A DNA stretch of 64,000 nucleotides from Pseudomonadota bacterium (GTDB taxonomy: Bacteria; Pseudomonadota; Gammaproteobacteria; Steroidobacterales; Steroidobacteraceae), in the NCBI GenBank assembly GCA_016705325.1, contig JADIYJ010000007.1, positions 124,001 through 188,000 of the forward strand, written 5' to 3'. Below are positions 1 through 8,081 of the stretch, piece by piece. The translations under genes and the position numbers were made by a program. Every line of letters begins with the position of its first letter. Position 1 is the stretch's first letter. The notes under the pieces are model-generated. The model searched no databases. It worked only from the letters and a program-made list of their open reading frames with translations, and was not told where the DNA came from.

Positions 1-478
1 TGACGTTGCCGGCCGGATTGCCGACCGACTCGCAGAAGATCGCGCGGGTGTTGCGGTCGATGAGCTGCTCGAACGCTGCAGGCTGGCGGTGATCGGCGAA
101 CTTCACCGTGATGCCGTACTGCGGCAAGGTGTGCGCAAACAGGTTGTAGGTGCCGCCATAGAGCGCGGACGAGCTGATGATGTTGTGGCCGGCCTCGGTG
201 ATGGTCAGCAGCGCATAGGTGATCGCCGCCTGGCCCGAGGCCAGCCCGAGTGCGCCCACGCCGCCTTCCAGCGCCGCCACGCGCTTTTCGAGCACGTCCG
301 TGGTCGGATTCATGATCCGGGTATAAATGTTGCCGGCGACCTTGAGGTCGAACAGGTCGGCGCCGTGCTGCGTGTCGTCGAACGCGTAAGAGGTCGTCTG
401 GTAGATCGGCACCGCGGCGGCCCGGGTGGTCGGGTCGGGCGAGTAGCCGGCGTGGACGACGAGGGTCTCGAGCTTCAT
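1..478 (-). CDS. O-acetylhomoserine sulfhydrylase-type PLP enzyme, N-terminal part (cut by window edge)
   Basis: The visible protein begins MKLETLVVHAGYSPDPTT and continues through AVPIYQTTSYAFDDTQHGADLF, YTRIMNPTTDVLEKRVAALEGG, then SGQAAI and ALYGGTYNLF. This is the N-terminal pattern of the Cys/Met-metabolism PLP family, closest to O-acetylhomoserine aminocarboxypropyltransferase (MetY), which makes homocysteine from O-acetylhomoserine and sulfide. About 159 residues are present. The PLP-binding lysine lies beyond the left edge, so the exact member (MetY, MetZ or a lyase) cannot be fixed. The ATG at 476-478 is the natural start because the family motif starts immediately after it. The porin gene upstream is on the same strand, about 90 bases away. 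Confidence 0.85.
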   Translation of the reverse strand, partial: MKLETLVVHAGYSPDPTTRAAAVPIYQTTSYAFDDTQHGADLFDLKVAGNIYTRIMNPTTDVLEKRVAALEGGVGALGLASGQAAITYALLTITEAGHNIISSSALYGGTYNLFAHTLPQYGITVKFADHRQPAAFEQLIDRNTRAIFCESVGNPAGNV

Positions 479-568
479 GGCGGTGCCTTGCGGGTAGTGA
501 GGGAGAACCCGTGGATTCTCAGGCAACGGGTTCGCCTTGTCCCCGCCTGAGAACCACGGGTTATGCGC

Positions 569-1846
569 TCAGAACGCGGCGGAGAACTGCGCCCACAGCT
601 TGGTGGTGTCCGTGGCAAACCCATCGGCCTGGTAGTCGGCGAACTTGAGCATGGCCTCGTAGTTCTTCTTCGCGCCGAACTTGCAGGCCGCCGATGCGTT
701 CCACTCGTTGCCGTAGTCCTGGCTGAAGGCTTCGGCCTGGAAGTCGTGCCAGACCAGTTGCAGGGCGACCGGACCCACGTTGGCAGTCGCACCCAGGTAC
801 AGATCCTCGACACCGCCGCGCGGGGTCGTCAGGAACTTGTCGGCCCAGCCCTGGAAGGCATGCAGCGTCGCGAGCGGCGTCTGGAAGGCGTGGTTCGGCT
901 GGTCGTCGCCGCCCAGCACCTCGTAACCCGCCTTGAGGCCGAACTTGCCGTACGTCGCGCCGCCTTCGAGCAGGTAATAGTCGGCCGAGTAGTCGTTAAG
1001 GTTGTCCGCGTAGTCGCGTTGGCTGGCATAGGAGGCGAGCCAGCTGAGCTTGGTGGCGTCCGACACTTTGTACGTTCCGGCCCAGTGAACGCCGTAAGTA
1101 CTGCTCGACAGCGCCGGGGCATTGTCGAAGTCGAGAAGGTAGGCGAAGCCTGTCACGGCGCCGAACGTGCCGAGATCTACCTTGCCGTTCAGCGCATGAG
1201 TGGCCCCGTGGTAATTCGCGGGCTGCGCGCCTTCGTCGGGGCCGGTGATGCGATTGACGTTGCTGATGTAAGAGTAGTGCAGCTGCGTCTTCGCCAGCGC
1301 GCTGCTCTTGAGGGTCACTGCGTCGTAGGTCTGCTCGTTCTGTCTCCAGCCGACGTTGCCGACGAACCGCTGGTTGTCGAGCATGATGCGCTGGCGGCCG
1401 AGCAGGCCGGTGAACGAGCCGGACTTGAACTGCAGGTACGACTGGTTGACCTCGGTGTATTCCGGGTCCGCAACGACCGGCCGGTCGGTCACGCCGTTGG
1501 TCGTGCTGTTGTAGGTATCGTCGTCACCGAGCACCGTGACATTGTCCGCTTCCACGAAGGCGCTGAAGCCGTGCCAGTCGCCCGTCGCGTAGTTGAGGCG
1601 GCTGCGCAGCGTGGACGCAAGGGCATCGTCCGCAAACGGGTCCTGGTCGACCGATTCCAGCCGGTACCTGAACTCCAGGTGAGCCTTGCCGCCCGTGACC
1701 GCGTCGACGAACGTGACCGGCTTCGCCGGTGCGGCGGTGGCGGCCGGCACGGGATCTGCTGCCATCGCGTTGCTGGCGAACCCGGCGGCGGTCGCCAGGA
1801 GAAGAATCGAACTGGCTCGGATCTTGGTTTCGGTCATGATCGTCAT
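569..1846 (-). CDS. Outer-membrane porin, alginate-export (AlgE-like) type
   Basis: A signal peptide (basic start, then a hydrophobic run ending in NAMAAD) is followed by about 400 residues rich in alternating polar and hydrophobic beta strands. The segment KAHLEFRYRLESVDQDPF, the phrase GRQRIMLDNQRFVGNVGWRQNEQTYDAV and the aromatic C-terminus WAQFSAAF are typical of alginate-export-like porins found near respiratory genes. It probably forms a beta barrel in the outer membrane. The substrate is unknown. Two in-frame ATGs (1846 and 1837) share one GGAG element, with spacings of about 2 and 11 bases, so the start is uncertain by three codons. An FNR/DNR box lies about 90 bases upstream, which suggests anaerobic or NO-responsive expression. 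Confidence 0.8.
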   Translation of the reverse strand: MTIMTETKIRASSILLLATAAGFASNAMAADPVPAATAAPAKPVTFVDAVTGGKAHLEFRYRLESVDQDPFADDALASTLRSRLNYATGDWHGFSAFVEADNVTVLGDDDTYNSTTNGVTDRPVVADPEYTEVNQSYLQFKSGSFTGLLGRQRIMLDNQRFVGNVGWRQNEQTYDAVTLKSSALAKTQLHYSYISNVNRITGPDEGAQPANYHGATHALNGKVDLGTFGAVTGFAYLLDFDNAPALSSSTYGVHWAGTYKVSDATKLSWLASYASQRDYADNLNDYSADYYLLEGGATYGKFGLKAGYEVLGGDDQPNHAFQTPLATLHAFQGWADKFLTTPRGGVEDLYLGATANVGPVALQLVWHDFQAEAFSQDYGNEWNASAACKFGAKKNYEAMLKFADYQADGFATDTTKLWAQFSAAF

Positions 1847-1928
1847 GTCTCCGACAGGCTGGGCTTCACGGCAGGCGGGTGCGCCCTGAGCGATGCGCAC
1901 AGTCTGCGCTTCCTGCCCGTGGAACCCA

Positions 1929-1942
1929 TTGATCCAGGTCAA
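1929..1942. promoter_or_regulatory. FNR/DNR-type operator between the porin and heme receptor genes
   Basis: TTGATCCAGGTCAA is a full palindromic match to the Fnr/Dnr consensus TTGAT-N4-ATCAA with one changed base in the right half. It is centred about 90 bases before the minus-strand porin start and 83 bases before the plus-strand TonB receptor start, so it could serve either or both. Boxes of the same form occur before nirS and hemN. Confidence 0.75.
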
Positions 1943-2018
1943 TGCTGCGGCTGCGCTCGCGGTTCATTCTGCCGTTGCGGGCCGTCCGGCGGCGCGATTG
2001 TCAGTAGAATCTGAGCCC

Positions 2019-4238
2019 ATGCTCCCCCATTCTCGACTGCCGGCTCCATTGCCGTACGTGGTTGCCGCAATACTCGGTACGACGGCCGTACCCGCCATGG
2101 GCCAGCCCGTTACGGGCGCCGACGATTCCAGCCTCGAGACCGTCATGGTCTACGCCCGCCGCCTCACACCGGTCTCCAGGGTGGCGGCCACCGTGACCGT
2201 GATCGACCAGGCGCGCATCGAAATGACCCTTGCGACGGACATTCGCGAACTCGTGCGCTACGAACCGGGCCTCAACGTGCGCAACGATCCGTTCCGTTTC
2301 GGACTCGACACGATCTCGGTCCGTGGGCTTGGCGGTAACCGTGTTGCGGTCGAGGTCGACGGCATTCCCGCCGCCGGCGCCTTTGCCGTGGGCAGCTATG
2401 CGGATTCGGGCCGGGCCTACGTGGACGCGGCATTCGTCGACCGCGTCGAGTTCCTGCGCGGACCGGCGTCGTCCCTGTACGGCAGCGATGCGATCGGGGG
2501 CGTCGTCGCGATGAGCACGCTGACACCCGCGAGTCTGCTGGCGAATGGCGAGGGTGATTACTCGGCGCGCACCGACGCAGGGTTTGACTCCGCCAGCGAT
2601 GGCTGGCGGGCCGCAGCACTCGCCGCCGGGACGATGGGCGGGACACAATGGCTGGTCGGGTATTCGCGCCGCGAGGGCCACGAATCCGACACGGCGGCCG
2701 ACGTCACGCCAAACCCGAGCGAGTACGCCAATGATTCGGCGCTGTTGAAGCTCACCAGCGCCGTGCCGGGCGGTCCGCTGACGTTCACGGCCGAGGCGGG
2801 GCGTATCCAGCAGGAAACCGACGTCGATGCATTCCTGGGGGTAGGCCGATTCCTGAACACGACCGCCCTGGCGGGTGACGATGAAATGCTCCGCTATCGC
2901 GTCAGCCTGGGTCAGGCGCTGACGGGGGCGAATGGGGCGTTCGACTCCGCCGACTGGAGCGCCTACTGGCAGGGCACGGAAACCGAGCAGGATACCTATG
3001 AGGTGCGCAGGGCCGTGCCGCCACGCACGCCACCGGTGCAGCTCGATCGGACGTTCAAGTTCGACGAGAGCGCGTTTGGCGTCGAGTTCACCGCAGTCAA
3101 GAGCCTCGGGTCCGGGTCGATCGTGCACGACGTCGTGTACGGCTTCGAGGCGACACGCTCCGAACTCGACGAGCTGCGCGACGGCCTGCAGACCGACCTG
3201 ACCACCGGCGCGACCACGCCGACGATCCTTGGCGAGACGTTCCCGCTGCGTGACCTGCCGCTCTCAACGGTGGTCGAGGTCGGTGCTTTCGTCCAGGACG
3301 AGGTGCAGTTCGACGACGCGCGCTGGACCCTCGTGCCCGCGCTGCGCGTCGACTACTACGATCTCACGCCCGAGTCGGACCGCATTTATCGCGAAGACAA
3401 TCCTTCGAACGAGCCGGCGGGTGTCGACAAAGTCTCCTTCGCCCCCAAGCTCGGTGCGACCTATCGGATCAGTGACCGGCTCGGCGTCTTTTTCCAGTAC
3501 GCGCACGGCTTCCGTTCGCCGCCGCCCGAGGACGTCAACATCGGGCTCGAAGTTCCACTGTTCAATATCCGTGCGATTCCAAATCCAGACCTGCGGCCCG
3601 AGACCAGCGACGGTTTCGAGACGGGTCTGAGGCTGGCGGGTTCCCCCGTGGCGCTGACCGCAAGCGTGTTCCTGACGGAATACGGCGACTTCATCGAATC
3701 GAAGGTCAACCTGGGCGTCGATCCGGCGACCGGAGTGACGCTGTTCCAGTCGCAAAACGTCGCGGAGGCGCGCATCTACGGCGCCGAGTTCGACGCTCGT
3801 GTGGAGGGGTCCACGTGGTCGCCACGGCTGCAGGGATGGAGCGGCCGGCTGGCGGGTTCCTGGATCCGCGGCGACGACCTCACCCGCGACGTGCCGCTCA
3901 ATTCGATCGATCCGCCGCGGCTGGTGCTCGGCCTGAGATACGACGCTCCATCGACACGTTGGGGATCGGAGCTGGCGCTGACCGCGGTCGAAGCACAGCG
4001 CCAGGTGGATCGCAGCCGGGCGGATCTTTACCGCACCGATGGCTACGCGACGCTCGACTGGCTCGCGAACGTCAATATCACGCCTCGCTTGCGGTTGAAC
4101 ATCGGGTTGTTCAACCTGGCTGACACCGAGTACATCGAGTGGTCCGACGTCCGCGGTCGCGTCGCGGACGATCCCCTGGTGCCGTATTACACGCGTGCCG
4201 GCTTCAACGCTTCGGCCAGCCTGCGCTACGATTTCTGA
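2019..4238 (+). CDS. TonB-dependent heme/hemoglobin-type receptor
   Basis: The 739-residue outer-membrane receptor has a signal peptide ending near VPAMGQP and a TonB-box-like segment (ETVMVYARR). A plug domain (SVRGLGGNRVAVEVDGIP, then VEFLRGPASSLYGSDAIGGVVAM) precedes a 22-strand type barrel ending in SLRYDF. The FRAP-box-like GFRSPPPEDVN and the NPDL motif in IPNPDLRPETS are hallmarks of the hemoglobin/transferrin/lactoferrin receptor family. Heme uptake is therefore the best guess, and it suits the heme-demanding neighbours nirS and hemN. The ATG at 2019 is chosen because the hydrophobic signal follows it directly. An in-frame ATG at 1893 would add 42 residues that do not look like a signal. 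Confidence 0.88.
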   Translation: MLPHSRLPAPLPYVVAAILGTTAVPAMGQPVTGADDSSLETVMVYARRLTPVSRVAATVTVIDQARIEMTLATDIRELVRYEPGLNVRNDPFRFGLDTISVRGLGGNRVAVEVDGIPAAGAFAVGSYADSGRAYVDAAFVDRVEFLRGPASSLYGSDAIGGVVAMSTLTPASLLANGEGDYSARTDAGFDSASDGWRAAALAAGTMGGTQWLVGYSRREGHESDTAADVTPNPSEYANDSALLKLTSAVPGGPLTFTAEAGRIQQETDVDAFLGVGRFLNTTALAGDDEMLRYRVSLGQALTGANGAFDSADWSAYWQGTETEQDTYEVRRAVPPRTPPVQLDRTFKFDESAFGVEFTAVKSLGSGSIVHDVVYGFEATRSELDELRDGLQTDLTTGATTPTILGETFPLRDLPLSTVVEVGAFVQDEVQFDDARWTLVPALRVDYYDLTPESDRIYREDNPSNEPAGVDKVSFAPKLGATYRISDRLGVFFQYAHGFRSPPPEDVNIGLEVPLFNIRAIPNPDLRPETSDGFETGLRLAGSPVALTASVFLTEYGDFIESKVNLGVDPATGVTLFQSQNVAEARIYGAEFDARVEGSTWSPRLQGWSGRLAGSWIRGDDLTRDVPLNSIDPPRLVLGLRYDAPSTRWGSELALTAVEAQRQVDRSRADLYRTDGYATLDWLANVNITPRLRLNIGLFNLADTEYIEWSDVRGRVADDPLVPYYTRAGFNASASLRYDF

Positions 4239-4260
4239 CCGCGCGTGATCAAATGCGGGG

Positions 4261-4441
4261 ATGAACCGCAGCGGTGCCTTCGCTCGCGTGGCGCATGTGG
4301 CGATTCCAGGGTGACGAGCTGGCCCACGCGCGCGCTGGCCGTGCGGCCCTCAAGGCGGGCATCAACCTGTTCGATACCGCGGACATCTATGGCTTCAATG
4401 GCCGGCACGGGTTCGGCGACGCTGAGACACTGCTAGTGTAG
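4261..4441 (+). pseudogene. Remnant of an aldo/keto reductase N-terminus
   Basis: From 4295 the plus strand reads MWRFQGDELAHARAG, then KAGINLFDTADIYGFNG and GFGDAETLL, then TAG at 4439. This is the first beta-alpha unit of an aldo/keto reductase, with the catalytic Asp and Tyr of the DTADIYG motif. The rest of the family (about 250 residues) is absent. Bases 4261-4293 read MNRSGAFARVA in another phase, as if a few bases were lost before the Met. The piece sits between the TonB receptor and the nirS terminator and looks like a decaying gene end. Confidence 0.65.
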
Positions 4442-4484
4442 TGCTGGTCGCGTCCAGAGGCGTCGAATTGCCCTGAGGCGTGCG

Positions 4485-4522
4485 CAAAAGAACGGGCCCC
4501 GCCTCAAGCCGAGACGGGGCCC
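4485..4522 (-). terminator. Rho-independent terminator of nirS
   Basis: An 8-bp GC stem (GGGCCCCG and CGGGGCCC, 4494-4501 and 4515-4522) with a 13-base loop is followed on the minus strand by a T-rich tail (GTTCTTTT). It lies 40 bases past the nirS stop. The whole gap 4239-4561 holds only this hairpin and the aldo/keto reductase remnant. Confidence 0.8.
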
Positions 4523-4561
4523 AGGGTTGCGCATCGCTGCGCGTGGGATCGAAGCAACGGG

Positions 4562-6724
4562 TCAGTACACGTCGCCGACCGTGTTGTGGACGTTGAATTT
4601 GCCGGTTGGCGTCACGATGCGCGCATCGTTGATCACCTTCTTGAGCTTGAGCGTCTTGTCATCCACGACGACGATGGCCGACTTCTGATCCTTGCCGTTC
4701 CACACGGAGAACCAGACCTCGTCGCCAGCGGCGTTGTACTCGGGCTGCACGACGCGCTTCGGGCCTTCGCCGAGGTTGGCCCATTCGGCGATCGGCAGCA
4801 CCTTGTAACCGGCCTCGAGGCTGTTGATGTCGAACACCGCTATGCTCTGGCTGATCTTCGGATCCGGATTGAGCGTGGTGTCGACGTAGAGGTTCGTCGA
4901 CTTCGGATGCGTCTTGACGAACAGCGAACCACCGCCCTGGCCCTTCAGCACCCGCACCACCTTCCAGGCGTGCTCCTTGTGGTTTTCGGGATCGGTCGCG
5001 ACCAGCGTGACCTTCTCGTTGCCGAGCGCGCTCGTGGCCCAGACCGGCCCGTACTGCGGGTCGACGAAGTTGGCGCCGCGGCCCGGGTGCGGGATCTTGT
5101 CGACGTCGATCAGCGCCGTGAGCTTCTGCTCCTTCGAATCGATGACGGCGATCTTGTTGGACTGGTTCGCCGCCGTCAGGAAGTAGCGCTTGGTCGAGTC
5201 CCAGCCGCCGTCGTGCAGGAAGCGCGCCGCGCCGATCGTCGTCGTCTTGAGGTTGTTGATGTCCTCGTAGTTGACGAGCTGGATCTGCCCGGTTTCCTTG
5301 ACGTTGACGATGAACTCCGGATGCTCGTGCGAGGCGACGATCGCAGCCACGCGCGGCTCGGGGTGGAACTCCTGGGTGTCCACCGTCATGCCGCGGGTCG
5401 AGACCACCTTGAGCGGCTCGAGGGTGTCGCCATCCATGATGGTGTACTGCGGCGGCCAGTAGGCGCCGACGATGGCGTACTTGTCCTCGTAGCCCTTGTA
5501 CTTCGAGGTCTCGACGGAGCGCGCCTCGAGACCGACCTTGATCTCGGCCACCTTGGTGGGTTTCTCGAAGTAGAGGTCGATCAGGTCGATCTTGCCGTCG
5601 CGGCCGATCGTGTACACGTAGCGTCCCGAATGCGACAGGCGCGAGATGTGCACGGCGTAGCCGGTGCGGATGACGTTGATGATTTCCTTGGTGTCGCCGT
5701 CGATCAGGGCGACCTCGCCCGAGTCACGCAGCGTGACCGCGAAGATGTTGTCCAGGTTGTACTTGTTCTGCTGCTTCGTCGGCCGTTCGGACACGGGCAC
5801 GATCACGTTCCAGCTCGCCTTGATTTCGGGCATGCCGAATTCGGGCGGCTGCGGCGGCTCGTGCTGGACGAAGCGCGCCATGATGTCGACTTCCTCGGCC
5901 GTCAGCTCGCCCGATTTGCCCCAGCTTGGCATGCCGGCCGGCGAACCCTGGTTGATGAACACCTTCAGGTACTCGGTGCCCTTCTTCTGGGTAATGTCGG
6001 GGGTGAGCGGCTTGCCGGTGGCGCCCTTGCGCAGCACGCCGTGGCAGCCGGCGCAGCGCTGGAAATAGATCTGCTGCGCGTGCTTGAACTCGGGCTCCGT
6101 CATGTTCGGTGCACCGGGCGTCACGAGGATCTTGACGCCGGCCGCACCGGCTGGAGACGGGGCGCCAGCGTACTTGAGCTCGGCAGTCGTCGTTGGGTGC
6201 TGAGTCGGCGAGGAGGCCGACTTGGGCTCTGCGGCCGCCTTGGCACGCACGGCTGCGACCTGTGCGACCGTCACCGCACCGCCCTTGTTGCCCCACGAGT
6301 TCATCGCGTAGGTCAGCGCGTCGGCAATCTCCTGGTCCGACAGCTGCGTCATGGCCGGCATCACGGAGTTGTACTTGACCCCGTTCACGACGACTTCGCC
6401 CTCGAGGCCGCGCACGACCACGCCCACCGCGCGATCCTTGTCGCCGAGCAGGTAGTCGGAGCCGGCGAGCGGCGGGAAGGCGCCTGGGATGCCCTTGCCG
6501 TCGGCCTGGTGGCAGGCGAGGCACACCGTCTGGAACGTGCTTTCGCCGGCCTTCACCTGCGCCGAGATTCCGGCTGCCCCGGCGACCTCAGCCTGATGCA
6601 CCTGCGGCGAACTGCCGCTGGCGGAGGGCTGCTGCGCCAGGGCGCCGGCGCCCAGTGATGCGCTGATCGGGATGGCTAGCCACCATGCTGCCCGCGCGGC
6701 AGGGGTGCGACTGGCGTTGAACAT
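4562..6724 (-). CDS. nirS: Cytochrome cd1 nitrite reductase with an extra N-terminal cytochrome c domain
   Basis: This periplasmic enzyme reduces nitrite to nitric oxide in denitrification. The 720-residue protein has a signal peptide (to about residue 30, GALAQQ), a first cytochrome c domain with CLACH at 68-72, a second with CAGCH at 224-228, and an eight-bladed propeller from about 305. The propeller carries the NirS signatures TGYAVHISRLSHSGRY, ASHEHPEFIVNVKETG, FLHDGGWD, PHPGRGANF, QGGGSLFVKTHP and the end GKFNVHNTVGDVY. Classical NirS is about 560-600 residues with one c-heme domain, so the first domain is extra, as if a NirC-like cytochrome were fused. The start at 6724 follows GGAG at good spacing. 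An in-frame ATG at 6772 lacks a signal. An FNR/DNR box lies 91 bases upstream. No nir maturation genes (nirE, F, D, L, G, H, J, N) are in the window. Confidence 0.95.
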   Translation of the reverse strand: MFNASRTPAARAAWWLAIPISASLGAGALAQQPSASGSSPQVHQAEVAGAAGISAQVKAGESTFQTVCLACHQADGKGIPGAFPPLAGSDYLLGDKDRAVGVVVRGLEGEVVVNGVKYNSVMPAMTQLSDQEIADALTYAMNSWGNKGGAVTVAQVAAVRAKAAAEPKSASSPTQHPTTTAELKYAGAPSPAGAAGVKILVTPGAPNMTEPEFKHAQQIYFQRCAGCHGVLRKGATGKPLTPDITQKKGTEYLKVFINQGSPAGMPSWGKSGELTAEEVDIMARFVQHEPPQPPEFGMPEIKASWNVIVPVSERPTKQQNKYNLDNIFAVTLRDSGEVALIDGDTKEIINVIRTGYAVHISRLSHSGRYVYTIGRDGKIDLIDLYFEKPTKVAEIKVGLEARSVETSKYKGYEDKYAIVGAYWPPQYTIMDGDTLEPLKVVSTRGMTVDTQEFHPEPRVAAIVASHEHPEFIVNVKETGQIQLVNYEDINNLKTTTIGAARFLHDGGWDSTKRYFLTAANQSNKIAVIDSKEQKLTALIDVDKIPHPGRGANFVDPQYGPVWATSALGNEKVTLVATDPENHKEHAWKVVRVLKGQGGGSLFVKTHPKSTNLYVDTTLNPDPKISQSIAVFDINSLEAGYKVLPIAEWANLGEGPKRVVQPEYNAAGDEVWFSVWNGKDQKSAIVVVDDKTLKLKKVINDARIVTPTGKFNVHNTVGDVY

Positions 6725-6780
6725 TACTTTCTCCTCGTCCTTTCCCACGCAGGGAATTGTCAGATCATGCAATGGTCAGG

Positions 6781-6822
6781 ACTCTAGGGCCCGACCGAAC
6801 TGGGTGCCTTGACCCGGATCAA
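6781..6822 (-). promoter_or_regulatory. FNR/DNR box and -10 element of the nirS promoter
   Basis: TTGATCCGGGTCAA (minus strand, 6822-6809) matches TTGAT-N4-ATCAA with one change. TAGAGT (6786-6781) is centred 32 bases downstream of the box centre. That is the geometry of a class II Fnr/Dnr-activated promoter, with the box at -41.5 and this hexamer as the -10. Confidence 0.78.
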
Positions 6823-6841
6823 GGCTTCGTGGCGAATACGC

Positions 6842-7540
6842 TTACGCGGCCGTGTCCAGCAGTGCCAGCAGCCTGTGCCGGCTCGGCACCTGCAACGTCC
6901 GGCCCTGCACGGCGATTGCACCATTGTCGGACAGGGCGCGCAGGATCCGGGACAGGGTCTCGGGTTTCATCGACAATCGCGACGCGATTTCCTGCCGCGA
7001 CTCCTGCAACTGGATTTCGGCGGGCCCGTCCGTGTCGAGGGGCAACCGGCCGTCGATCATGCGCACGAGGCGGTGGGTGGCGCTTTCGAGCGTCAGGTAC
7101 TCGATTTCGCGGATGCGCATGTGCAGGCGCTGGCTCAGGTGTCCGAGCATGCGCAGACAGGTTTCCGGACTTTCCCGCAGTATCGCCAGGTAGTCGGCGC
7201 TGGAAAACTTCGCTATCCGTGCCCGTGACGCTGACAGCGCAGAGACCGGATAGGCGGGGCCGGACATGAACATGACGGCCTCGGCGAAACTCTGTCCCGG
7301 GCCGAGGATGTCCACGATTTTCTCCTCGCCGGTTTTGGAGTAGAGGACCAGGTTCACCTGACCCTCGACCACGACGTAAAAATGCATGGCCGGCTGGCCG
7401 CGGTCGAACAGGAGCTGTCCGGATTCGGCTTCCTCGATGTACGCGGTACTCAGCACGCGCTGCAACTGGGCCGGGGACAGGCCGGCAAACAGGTGGTGCG
7501 TGCGGATGCCCGCCAGGGCGTTGCTGTCGTTGAGGCTCAT
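6842..7540 (-). CDS. Crp/Fnr-family regulator, Dnr-like
   Basis: The 232-residue protein has an N-terminal cyclic-nucleotide-binding fold (GQLLFDRGQPAMHFYVVVEGQV, GPGQSFAE), a dimerisation helix (LGHLSQRLHMRIREIE) and a C-terminal winged helix (ESRQEIASRLSMKPETLSRILRAL). The recognition helix keeps the E-x-x-S-R pattern used to read TTGAT half sites. No N-terminal cysteine cluster is present, so it is not an oxygen-sensing Fnr. It belongs with the Dnr/Nnr branch that responds to NO through heme. The start at 7540 follows AGGA. The gene lies directly upstream of nirS on the same strand but is separated from it by the box-bearing nirS promoter. Confidence 0.87.
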   Translation of the reverse strand: MSLNDSNALAGIRTHHLFAGLSPAQLQRVLSTAYIEEAESGQLLFDRGQPAMHFYVVVEGQVNLVLYSKTGEEKIVDILGPGQSFAEAVMFMSGPAYPVSALSASRARIAKFSSADYLAILRESPETCLRMLGHLSQRLHMRIREIEYLTLESATHRLVRMIDGRLPLDTDGPAEIQLQESRQEIASRLSMKPETLSRILRALSDNGAIAVQGRTLQVPSRHRLLALLDTAA

Positions 7541-7631
7541 TTTCCTGGTCGCGAGTGTGCGGCAACCGTGGCGGTTGGCGCAGTAAGGACTCACCGACGG
7601 GCATGATGCCGGGATGCGAGGGCGAGGGCGA

Positions 7632-7660
7632 CCCCCCCCTCCCCCGCGGGGTGGGGGGGC
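7632..7660. other. C-run/G-run hairpin in the SirB2-dnr gap
   Basis: Runs of C and G (an eight-C run, then TCCCCCGCGGGGTGGGGGGG) can fold into a hairpin of about 13 bp with a central mismatch. It lies between the SirB2-like gene and dnr. There is no T-rich tail on either strand, so its role as a terminator is uncertain. Homopolymer length here may also be imprecise. Confidence 0.4.
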
Positions 7661-7679
7661 TTGGTGGCCGGCGTCCCTG

Positions 7680-8081
7680 TCAGGTAGCCAGACTGGCGAA
7701 AATGCCCAAGGGATGGTGGGCGCGCGCCACCGTGACCAGGAAGCCGACCGTGAGCAGGGCTGCCGCAAAAGCGGCGATCCGGATTCGCCGTGTCCGGCCG
7801 CGCTTGAGCGCGATGCTGCCGAGCACGATGTAAACCACAAGCAGCACAACTTTCATCGTCAGCCAGCCGTTGCCGAACGGGTACTGGTGGACGACCGACG
7901 TCAGCATCAGTGCCGCTGTCAGCAGCAGGGTGTCGATCGCGTACGACGGGTAGCGGAGCCAGGCGGACTGCACCTGCGGTGAATCGATCAGCATCAGGAC
8001 GCCGCGCAGCACGAACAAGCCGATCGACAGGATCACGAACCCGATGTGCGCGTGCCGTAACGCGAGGTAATACTCGGCCAT
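7680..8081 (-). CDS. SirB2-family small membrane protein
   Basis: The 133-residue protein has four predicted membrane helices (HIGFVILSIGLFVLRGVLM, DTLLLTAALMLTSVV, KVVLLVVYIVLGSIAL, AAFAAALLTVGFLVTVA) and histidines next to the first and last helices (ALRHAH, RAHHPLG). This fits the SirB2 family of inner-membrane proteins, whose function is not firmly known. They often occur beside nitrogen-oxide genes such as nnrS. Its ATG overlaps the nnrS stop by one base (TGATG), so the two are translated together. Confidence 0.78.
   Translation of the reverse strand: MAEYYLALRHAHIGFVILSIGLFVLRGVLMLIDSPQVQSAWLRYPSYAIDTLLLTAALMLTSVVHQYPFGNGWLTMKVVLLVVYIVLGSIALKRGRTRRIRIAAFAAALLTVGFLVTVARAHHPLGIFASLAT

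Noticed and set aside
4586..6658. A 690-residue open frame on the plus strand opposite nirS
   Set aside because: It is an antisense shadow of a gene with clear NirS domains and shows no family sequence, only Arg/Val/His-rich text typical of the opposite strand of high-GC genes.
7632..7660. Rho-independent terminator for the SirB2-like gene
   Set aside because: The hairpin has a mismatch and no T-run on either strand, so it is recorded only as a hairpin.
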